Assembly (NCBI GenBank): GCA_019973155.2
Contig: BPQB01000086.1
Coordinates: 62,001-126,000 of the forward strand
Length of the DNA: 64,000 bases
DNA from: Phanerochaete sordida
Taxonomy: Eukaryota; Basidiomycota; Agaricomycetes; Polyporales; Phanerochaetaceae
Direction: 5' to 3'
Shown here: positions 33,917-42,580 of the stretch, piece after piece
Layout: each line of letters begins with the position of its first letter
How positions within the stretch are numbered: the stretch's first letter is position 1
Notes under the pieces: model-generated
What the model saw: the letters and a program-made list of their open reading frames with translations, nothing else
What the model was told of the DNA's origin: nothing
Database searches by the model: none
Position numbers and translations under genes: made by a program

Positions 33917-35835
33917 ATGTCTCAAGCTTCGATAGAGCTACAGCAAGAGCTTCAGGCATTGTGAGCAACGGCTCTTCAGCTCCCTCCGCCCAGGTCCTCG
34001 CTGATCACTCACGTATAGTCAGATTGGCAACTTCAGCAACGTCGCTCTACTTGGTACGCTCTGATACCTTGCTCGGTGTTTCGTCGAGCTTAACTACATC
34101 AGTCCTCGTATTCTATGAGTACGTGATCACCATCGATCAAGAGATCGCATGTGTTTGGCAGAGGAAGGTCACCGCGGCCTCTGCCCTCTTGCTGTCCACG
34201 CGCTGGGTCATGGTCGTCTACCAAGGGTACAATTGGGTTACGCCGTCAAATGTATCTGAGTGTAAGCGATCCCCTGCTTTCCTGCCTTCCTGTAGAGCGT
34301 CCTATCAGCTGACATGTGGTATCAGAAGTCCACTGGTGCGCTCTCCTGTGGTATCGAGGATGCTGAACGTCTGCGGCTTTGATGCAGTTGTCGCAGACTG
34401 GGACCACCAGATAATGTCATCCTGTGGATATCGTTTGCACAACTCGCATGTACGTGCGGCTGAGTTACTATATCATGAGGGGAAGAGGTCTGACCGCGAA
34501 TGCTACAGTGTTTTCCGGCCTCCGTGTCTACGCGCTCTGGCGCGAGTCGCGGTTCCGTCTCGTGATGTGCGCCGTAGTTGTCGCGCTCGGTCTTGTTCAA
34601 ATCGGTACAAACTTGGTACGTCGTTTATCTACGCGACGTTTCACTCCTATTTGACTGTATCATAGTACGCCATGTTCCGCACACAAACGCAATACGTGGG
34701 CGCTCCGTTCTTTTCCTGCAGCTGGAGCGTCGATGTTCCAGAGGATCTGAACACGATGTAAGCCCCTACTTCTTTACATTCATACACTGGGACTTATCTC
34801 TATGTGTAGATGTATGCTTGTCTGCGTCTACGCGGTTTCTGCCCTCATTTTTGTGAACAGTACTCTACACTACCAGAGGTACTGCGCTGGCTTCAGATCT
34901 TTTGACCATGATTTTGACCTGGTTCAAAACGTTCTCCCACTGGCGACACCTACGACGAGTTGGTCTGCGATCTTCGATATCAACCCTCTTGCTACGCGAC
35001 GGTAAGCTGAATATACCCCTCCCTATTTGAAGCAAGGAGTCCTCACTCGGTCCGTCAGGAACGCTCTATTTCTTGTACGACGCCGGAAAATCCTTCAGCT
35101 GGACATACGCTGACGATCTCCGCAGGGTTCTTGCTGTTCTCGACGTCGCACAGATCATGACCTACACAAATCGAGCTAGAATTGGTGACGTAAGTATTTA
35201 CAATTGTCGGAAAAGTTTTTTCAGAATCGTGATAGGAGGTAAATCTCTGATGATCACTCAAGAGCGCTCAGGATCGCTCACGACGCGATTTTCGCTCATT
35301 TTTGGTCTTGAGCGCTTCGTGAGCGGGCGTGAGAGCCAGTTGAGAGCTAGTTTAGTCAAAAATGAGCGCAACTTGAGCGCAACTTGAGCGCCGCCTATCA
35401 TGATCGCGAAAAAACTTTTCCGACACACACCCTGGGGCCCGTCCTCTGCCTCACAATCAGTATAACAGGGCGGAAACTTCGCAGATCCTTTTCTGCAAAG
35501 CTTGGTGGGCATCCCTCCCCGTATTCTCCGTGTACCAGAGCTTCTACTGATAGCTGCTGCAACAGCCTCTTATACTCATGCAGCGATTCATGCTAAACCT
35601 CCGCCAGTTCGCGTCGCATCCGGCGCCAAACGAACAGAGTATCGTCCGACCTTCTGCACGGCACGTGTCCAGTGTAACGTTTCAAGAGCCATCTGCTGCG
35701 CTGGGAAATATCGGAGAATCGTTGTGCTTCAGCGGACTTGACCTTGACGAGGAAGAGATGGATCACGTGGATTCCTTCGACCTTAGTACCGATGACAAAA
35801 GGCAGAGCCTGTCCGCTCCAGTCGCCGTGGCCTGA
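33917..35835 (+). CDS. DUF6533 membrane protein, copy 7 (subfamily III; TIR element in an intron)
   Basis: Start ATG 33917 (MSQASIELQQELQA). Core YEYVITIDQEIACVWQRKV...LLLSTRWVMVVYQ (about 34110-34230), then NVILWISFAQLAC, LRVYALWRESRFRLV with VQIGTNLV, a loop exon ending EDLNTM, the 2-nt exon 34810-34811, LLYTTRGTALASDLL, LTWFKTFSHW, GTLYF, VLAVLDVAQIMTYTN with RARIGD, FADPFLQSL, and MLNLRQFASHPAPNE with GNIGESLCF. The intron after IGD (about 35190-35469) is enlarged to 280 bp by an inverted-repeat element at 35206-35424. Splice sites on both sides are intact, so the gene is probably still functional. Confidence 0.88.
35206..35424. mobile_element. 219-bp MITE-like element in an intron of copy 7
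   Basis: Terminal inverted repeats of about 34 bp: GTCGGAAAAGTTTTTTC... at 35206-35239, and its reverse complement with five mismatches at 35391-35424. The interior has further self-complementary AGCGCTC/GAGCG words and could fold into a long hairpin. No coding capacity. A clear target-site duplication is not visible. The other subfamily III genes lack it at this intron, so it inserted after the duplication. Confidence 0.8.
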
Positions 35836-35967
35836 CACCGGTACTGATACTTGGACAACCTTGCAGTCTGCTATGTATACTATGGCACTGATCTCTTTCC
35901 CATATGCACTTGCTTCAGGTACCTCTAGCATGCCCTCAAATAATAGACATCAGTCTGCGCCTCGAGA

Positions 35968-36507
35968 GTACTGTACCCGTACGACCAATCCGGCGGTGGG
36001 GGTGACGCGTGACCACGGCCCACCAAAGCGGCGGAGCGGCGGGGTCGAGGGTGACGCGTGACGCCGCTTCGGTATGCGGCGTTCGACAAAGCGGCGGTGG
36101 CCCCCACGGCGCAAGCGGCGGTGGCCCCTGCTACTCAAGCGACGGTAACAATGGCATTTGAATAGTGATATAGCTACGGTGGCCTCGAGTGGCACAGGTC
36201 AATAAATACCAATTGTCCGCGCTCAGAGACGTGTCAAACCGAAGCCCCGCACTCAGCCTTCTGGGAAGAGTGCGAAGTAGACTGTAGACGGCGTATACGC
36301 CGTGTAATCCCATTGCTTACTGTAGAAACACATAACTTGTACTGGATCTTGCGCCGCAGGCCCGAAAAATCGACCATTTCGTGCCTTTGCAAAATCGTCG
36401 TCTGAAAGCGGCGGCCCCCCCTAGACACCGTGACCGCCGCTTTCCAAAGCGGCGGCGGAGGGCGGTGTGACATGTGACGCGCCGGATTGGTCGTACGGGT
36501 ACAGTAC
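35968..36507. mobile_element. 540-bp non-autonomous TIR element
   Basis: Perfect 28-bp terminal inverted repeats (GTACTGTACCCG... at 35968-35995 and the reverse complement at 36480-36507). The interior carries several GCGGCGG-centred words in both orientations (AAAGCGGCGG, GTGACGCGTGAC). No transposase is encoded. The target duplication is unclear (at most 2 bp, GA). It lies between DUF6533 copy 7 and BTB3. Confidence 0.8.
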
Positions 36508-37046
36508 GAAGACCTGGTCCGCAGCCCACGCCGCCCGCTGTGAGCCTGCTGCCCAAAAATTTGGAGAATAATCAGGCTTATCCGAGTTAGCATCTCAGGG
36601 CGCTGCCAATCGACCCTACTTGGCCGCAAGACGTCTTCGTCGTCGTAGGTCGTCGTGCGCGAGCTGTGGGCGTGCGGCAAGGCGCCGAGAGAGCGCTTAG
36701 CACGTGGGAAAGCAATTGCACACGTGATACTTGGTCCAGGCGCCTCAGGCGGCCACTGCGCCTCTTTGCAATTGTGCTCGCGACATACCACGCACTCTTT
36801 GCACGGCGTCCAATCTAAGACAGAACAAAGTATGTCGATATTCCGAATATTTGAATCTTCTTCATTTACGGCTTTGGTGGCCTCAAAGCTGAGCACACGC
36901 TGATTTTTCTGAATTCGCAGTCTCTCGCTAGCGTCGCGGGTCCAGTCCTGACCACAGCTTCAGCTCTGTGGTACACGTACATTCTAAGTACTTGATGCAT
37001 GAGAGACACTGTTTCATAACTTATTGACCATATCTTGTCACAGAAA
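36508..37046. other. leader region of BTB3
   Basis: No gene recognised. A TTGTCACAG acceptor-like site ends a few bases before the ATG at 37047, so a spliced 5' UTR is possible. Confidence 0.35.
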
Positions 37047-37963
37047 ATGGCCCCTAAGCGGAAACGTTCTCCTTCCATCGTATTTCTGCGCCATGTCCGC
37101 ACGGGTCCCGCACCGTTCAATACCCCGGGGGACTTCATCATACGAACGGCGCAAGACACACAGTATCACGTCTCTTTTGCCATCCTCTCCTTCGCGTCAC
37201 CTTACTTCCGGGACCTGCCACGGGACCTAGCGAACCCGGGGGACCCATTCGTGCTGGACGTCCCCGAGTCGGACGCGACCATCGAGACGCTCCTCCGCCT
37301 CACCTACCCCGTCGCGGACCCCATCCTGCAAGACATCGCGGACCTCGCCGACGCATACGCCGCCGCGCTCAAGTACCAGCTCACGCACGCCGCGACGAGC
37401 CTCCAGCACATGCTGCTCCTCCCGCGCTTCCTCTCCCGCGAGCCCGTGCGCGTGTACGCCGTCGCGCGGCGCTTCGGTCTCGCAGACGCGGCAGATACCG
37501 CGGCGGACCACGCGTGCGCGACTGCACAGGCGCAGTGGCCCATCTGCGACGAGTTCGCGCTTGCGCCTGGCATGGCGTACCAGGACCTCGTGCTCTACCA
37601 CCGCCGTCGCGCGAACGCCGCGGCGGCCATCCTGAAGAACACGGATATCTTCAAAAACGAGAAGTGGTGCCGAAAGTGCGCGGCGTCGTGGGCCGCGCGC
37701 TACACGGCGCATATCGCGCCGCTCCTGGCCGAGGCGCCCATGCGCGACGATGTGTTCTCGCTCGAGCACGTCATCGACACGCCGGAGCTGACCTACTGCG
37801 ATACGTGCACGGCCCTAATTGCCAAGGCGACGCGTCCGGGTGGGCTCATACATAGACTAAAATCGGAGATCCGTGCTGTCTCCTTCCGCGCTGTTGAAGG
37901 TATGTCAGAGCTGCTCCTATGACACGTTCACGCCGCTCACGACCCTTTCCAGAAGGTACATAG
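37047..37963 (+). CDS. BTB/POZ domain protein with C-terminal CxxC pair (BTB3)
   Basis: Exons 37047-37899 and 37953-37963 give 287 residues ending AVEEGT. BTB region: FLRHVRTGPAPFNTPGDFII, YHVSFAILSFASPYFRDL, FVLDVPESDATIETLLRL; then YQLTHAATSLQHMLLLPRF and VYAVARRFGLADAADTA. The C-terminus has WCRKCAASWAARY and LTYCDTCTALIAKATRP, the same CxxC...CxxC plan as BTB2. It is clearly diverged from BTB2 (perhaps half identical), so older than the BTB2/psi-1 duplication. The open frame extends 4 codons upstream, but the first ATG is at 37047. Confidence 0.9.
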
Positions 37964-38302
37964 CCCCTATTCTGGCGTTGCTGGGCGTTCTACTAATGTG
38001 TCCTCAGGATCCATCTTCGCCCTTCCTGTGGCCCTTACGAAGTCGGACAATCCTATCAAACCGCGCGCATTGTAAATCACCTTCCCATCCTACCAGGAAT
38101 ATGAATTCATATGCAGTTATACCATTATCCGTGGCTCAGACGTCTCCTGTCGCGGAGCAAATATCCACGTAAAGCCCAGTCTGATCCCGAATTCACTACA
38201 TTTCTTTCAGCTGCGATGTCCCGGACACTGCTTACAGCGATGTGCAGCGCTGACCCTGTCTCCGATCCACATTTCTGTCGTCGCCGTCCTTCGCAGCACC
38301 CA
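37964..38302. other. short 3' intergenic between BTB3 and the G1 peptidase
   Basis: Convergent 3' ends, 339 bp; nothing recognised. Confidence 0.4.
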
Positions 38303-39204
38303 TTAACTCCCAACATACGAGACGACCACGCTGTCCACCCCAACAGTGACATCCGTAACGACGGCACCGCCCTGCACAATCTCATAGATATTGGCGTTCC
38401 CGGGCCCAACAACGCCCAGCACGCCGCCCGCCGCGACACCGCTGAACGTGACCGTCCCAAAGTCCGCAAAGGGCACCATCTGCCCACCCGCGTCAAAGGC
38501 TTCGACGATCCACTCCGCGTCCTGCCCGCACAGCGCGGTGGTGCTCGTGATCGCCTGCGTGACGCTCTGGCCCGTGCGCGCATTCACGAGCGTCGCGGTG
38601 CCGCTCGTCGCGCTCCTCGCCTCCACGAGCGCCGTGACGGCGTCGCCCGGCGCGATGTCGAACGCGCCCGCGAAGCCGCCCTGGGAGTCCGGCCACCAAT
38701 CCCACCAGGCTGTCGCGCGCGTCAGCACGGGGGGCTCGACGAGAAGGGAGAACGTTGGAGCGCACCCGAGTAGGACGGCGCGCCGTTCGCGCCGACGCTC
38801 ATGTCGATGCCCGTCAGGAGAATCGCGGTCTGGCAGCTGGCGCCGTCGATGCCGACCCACACCGCCGCGGCGGACGATCCGCTGCCGCCGGCGGGCACGC
38901 GTGGCGACGGGACGGTGAACGTGCCGACCACGCTCGTCCAGGTGTTCTGCGCACAAACGGTGTCAGTGCACCAGCGGAGAAGGGAACACGACAGAGCACA
39001 CACCGCGGCGTCGTTCAGGACTGCGCCCGCCCAGTTTGTTGTGTAGCTGATGTCGGTGCCGTTCACGATGCTCGGGCGCGAGACGTGCAGGTGATCGCCT
39101 GCGGCGCGACGTGCGACGCGTGCGGCATAGCGTTCTCGGGAGGAGGGGACGGCGAACGCTGTGGTGACGAAGAGGGCGAGGGCGAGGATGTTTGAGGAGA
39201 GCAT
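38303..39204 (-). CDS. peptidase G1 (eqolisin, glutamic peptidase), secreted, active-site residues present
   Basis: Three exons (39004-39204, 38766-38946, 38303-38709), 262 residues. Signal peptide MLSSNILALALFVTTAFA, a basic propeptide (SSRERYAARVARR), then the mature fold: TNWAGAVLN, WTSVVGTFTVP, VWVGIDGASCQTAILLTGID, AWWDWWPD, CGQDAEWIVEAF and a C-terminal VDSVVVSYVGS. Eqolisins use a Gln/Glu dyad. The Gln of CQTAI and the Glu of AEWIVE are both present, so acid endopeptidase activity is expected. The 57- and 56-bp introns fall at equivalent places to those of the paralogue at 53.6 kb. A TATAAA lies near 39270, about 66 bp upstream. Confidence 0.93.
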
Positions 39205-40661
39205 CGCTCAGTGAGGGACTCGACTTCGGAAAGGCGGGAAGTCTAGGGACGCGAGGCCTGCGGTGAACGATTTATACATTTCTGAATCTTCGCGCGCACA
39301 TTCTGCAAGCTGTAAATGGCATCGTGCAGCGTTCAGAGGGATGCCCAGGCAAGATGGCTATCAGCAAAAGAGGCATGAAACACACCTTTGCAGGCCAACG
39401 GCTTCCTCGTTTGCTGCGGCGTGCGAAGAACTGCAGATCGTCTGGCGTCGCTACGTTACCATCTCACACGATGCAGGGTATGGAAGTAGTGGCAGCGATG
39501 GAATTTACCGAGCAAGGGAATCCAGTCTCCAGGACGCGCTGCACAGCGGCGCGCAGAACAGAAAATCTGACGATATGTATGCAGAAGAGCAAATAACAGT
39601 ATGCAGCTTGCCCGACGCACCGCAGCCTGCACGGGACAACTCGCGAAATTCCCCAAGCCATGCCGCATGCTGCAGCTCTGGTGTGATGCCAGAACCGCGA
39701 CGGTGCAGCATCTCGTACTGTCGCGTAAGATGGGACATTCAGTCTTGACTGGGGATCCGGATCATGGTCGACGACAGCGCGTGGCTCGTAATTCACAACC
39801 CAGCGGAAGGGCAGTGTACGCGTTCATCTCCTTCATTAGTTTCCGGCAGGGAGGAACGTCGATGTTGTATCGTTGCCGGGGTGCGCGAGAGCATCCGATG
39901 CCGCGGACGTCTGACAGACGATGCGCGCGCGAGACGATGGTGAGGAGTGCTCTGGTCTGGGGGACTCGTAGGTGAGAGACAGAGAGATATGTGAGCGCGG
40001 GCGCACCTCACTCGGCCCGATCGCTGAAGTCCCTCTTCGCGCCCACCGAGTCACTGCTGTTGCAGCAGCTGCGCGTCGTCCTACGGCCTCGCGTGGAAGA
40101 ATGGCTGATATAATGGTCAAATGACGTACGGCGCGTTAGGCGACAGAGCGAGCAGTCGGTCTTCTAAAACGTGGTCGTGTGCGTCGAGAGAGGCTGAGCC
40201 GCCGGGGCCACTGGCGTCCGCGCGCGATCGCCACCGCGAGCGGCCCCGCGCTTCTTCGAGACGCACGTCGGTGGCGAAGTGCAGCGCTGCCGACATAGCA
40301 GGTCCCACAGAGAAAGAGGTGATAAAGCAGTGTGGATGACATTGATATATGTGTGCAAGGATGAGAGAGTACAGAGGTGTTCCGGACAGTGAAAGTAGGA
40401 CGAAAGCTAGACAAGAGCGACAGATGGAGCAAAGGAAGCGGAGACAGAATGTCAAAGGATCCAAGAGGATGAGAGGTATATAAGGGGGAGGATGAGATGA
40501 GGGTATCGCGGGCAGCAAGTGTTCATGTTTGTGTTCATCGGCGACCTCGACGACTCGCGCGGACAGTGAGCTCGGAGTGGCAGCTCCGAGCATCACGTAC
40601 CCGTCCAGGCGCGACGTCGCCCAGGTCGTCTTCGACTTGCTGCCCCGTGGGTATGTGTGTC
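39205..40661. other. intergenic, no recognised gene
   Basis: Promoter of the G1 peptidase on the left. Open frames up to 193 codons are present, but those at 40117-40660 lie in the 3' flank of the KEN-motif gene A, which is itself part of the inverted duplication. Confidence 0.45.
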
Positions 40662-40932
40662 TCACACTACCATGGGCGGAGGTGAGGGGTATCGGCATCC
40701 CTGCATAGACGCGTTAGAGCTAAAGCTAGCTTTCACAGAGAAGGGGGCGTACCAGTGGAGGGATGTTCTCCTTGTCCTCGTCGTCGTCCTCACGGCGACG
40801 ACGGCCGCCCTTCTTTGGGGGCGGGCTCGGCAGGTTTTTGTGGGTGCGGCGGCGGCGACGGTCGTCGCGCGCGGTGCGCCGTGCAGCCTTCGAAGATACG
40901 CCGTTGGATTGACGGGAAGTTGAGCCGAGCAT
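40662..40932 (-). CDS. small basic KEN-motif protein, copy A
   Basis: Exons 40753-40932 and 40662-40700 around a 52-bp intron give 72 residues. MLGSTSRQSNGVSSKAARRT leads into a very basic stretch (RRRRTHK, PPPKKGGRRRR), an acidic run EDDDEDKENIPP, and GCRYPSPPPMVV. The stop and intron are identical in position to copy B at 52.2 kb, and substitutions between the copies are mostly conservative. This argues for a real gene. KEN is the core of an APC/C-Cdh1 degron and the basic stretch could be a nuclear signal; both are inference. Family not recognised. Confidence 0.75.
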
Positions 40933-42580
40933 GGTACGGGCGTTTGGTAGTAAGTTATGCGTGGGGGAGGTCGTGGAAGCGGGTCGTGTGTGGGTCGTAC
41001 GTGGAAATAGGTAGAGTGGGCGAGTGGGAGCGTGCAGTTCGTGGGGAGCGAGTTGGGTCGGGGAGCGAGCGAGCGGTGACCTGAGGGAAGGAGGGAGAGG
41101 AGGGCGAAAGTTATATACGCTCATTGCTCGTCCTAATTTGGCATATGTCAGAGAATAGACGACGCAAGGAGAAACCTCGGGCGCTACCTTGATATGTTCG
41201 CGGGAGGGCAGGTCGAGACGGCGACTCAGCGTTGCGTTATTTTGGGCGCGGGGTCTTCGCGTAAACGATATACGAGAGTACAGTGAGATCGTCTGAATTG
41301 CATTAGAGTTGCGGGATATGCCGAGGAACAGAGGAAGCTACCAATCGCTATCATCGCGAGAAGGTTAATCTATGTAGACGTCACTAGATACGACGGAGTA
41401 GTTCGGGTGAACGTTCACCTTATCCGATGCCGCGCGAGTTGTACCCAACGTCGCCTTCTGTATACATAGTGGTTGGTACAAGTCATCGAGATCTACGATA
41501 CGCTGTCAGCGACAACGCAAATCTCGCGGGCAGGAATAACTCACGAGGCCCAGTAGCCCAACGGGACACGGACATGCTTTCCGTGCGGTTCATCCTGGGG
41601 CTCGGGCGGCGGTCGCGTAGGATGGAGTGTCGAGGGAGAATGAGTGAGAGGCGAAGAGACCGAGTGGTATGCTTGTAGGGAGGCCAGCGTGGCCTTGCCG
41701 CTGCACCAGACCGCAAGCCGGCTCGGTCGCGTCCCTACCGCGTGGCGCGGTTCGCGAGCAGCCTCGAACGTGCCTTTGTGCAAATGGGAATGGAATCGTG
41801 TCCCGGTTGACACGTTTCTGATTACATCGTTGTGAGTTCAAGAAATTTGGAGCAGTGGCAAGGACAGCCTGGAAGTGTACGACTCACCATGAACGAGGAC
41901 CACTTCGCCAGTCTCGCTACGATTTTTCTTCGAAACACTCGAATACTGCGAGTTCGAAGAGCATGGCAGGGAGGAGCGCGGGTGAGTCGTCTTCCGCCAT
42001 CGGCTTCTCTCGCCGTCGGGTACGGAAAGTGGCCTTACGAGATGTCGTCTTACTCGCCATAGTCCCACACGTGAAGCGTATTCTGCGTCCTGGAAAACGG
42101 GTGGCTCAAGCGGGTGGTCCGGGTCAGGGAGGTCGGCGTCGAAGACGAAGTTTGAACTCGGCGACGTCCGAGGCGACGGGCGGTACCTGGTATGATACGC
42201 GACGTCGCGGCGCGCGTGACTGCCTTTCTCGCGGACATGCCCAGGACGCTCTTCGCGATACTGTTGACCAGGACATGCAAAATAACTTGCTGTTCGGTTC
42301 TACCTGCAGCGCCGCGCGCGTCTATTCTGCATACTCAGTACACACAGCAGCAAAATGTACGTTCAGTTATATTTTCAACGCATATCGCGGGCGAACTGGG
42401 AAGAGTCACCAGTGACCGACTGTCAAGAAGGCATACATACACACATGAATTGCCACCGACAACATGAGCCCTCCCACGGACCGGCGACGACAGCGCGCAG
42501 ACCCATCAGCCTGCGCCCTGCCGCCGCCAGACCTGCAGCACATCTCAGCCACGCCTCGCAGAGACCGCACGCGCACCGGC
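40933..42580. other. intergenic; promoter of KEN-motif gene A
   Basis: A pyrimidine-rich block (CCTTCCCTCAGGTCACC on the minus strand, about 41070-41100) and a TATATAA near 41113 precede gene A and are shared with gene B. Minus-strand frames at 41838-42280 show no recognised family. Confidence 0.45.
41403..41428. promoter_or_regulatory. palindromic GTGAACGTTCAC site upstream of KEN-motif gene A
   Basis: 26-bp block containing the perfect palindrome GTGAACGTTCAC and CTTATCCGAT, about 470 bp upstream of gene A. The mirror copy upstream of gene B (51804-51829) differs at one base. Surrounding sequence is much less alike, so the block may be a conserved binding site. Confidence 0.5.
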
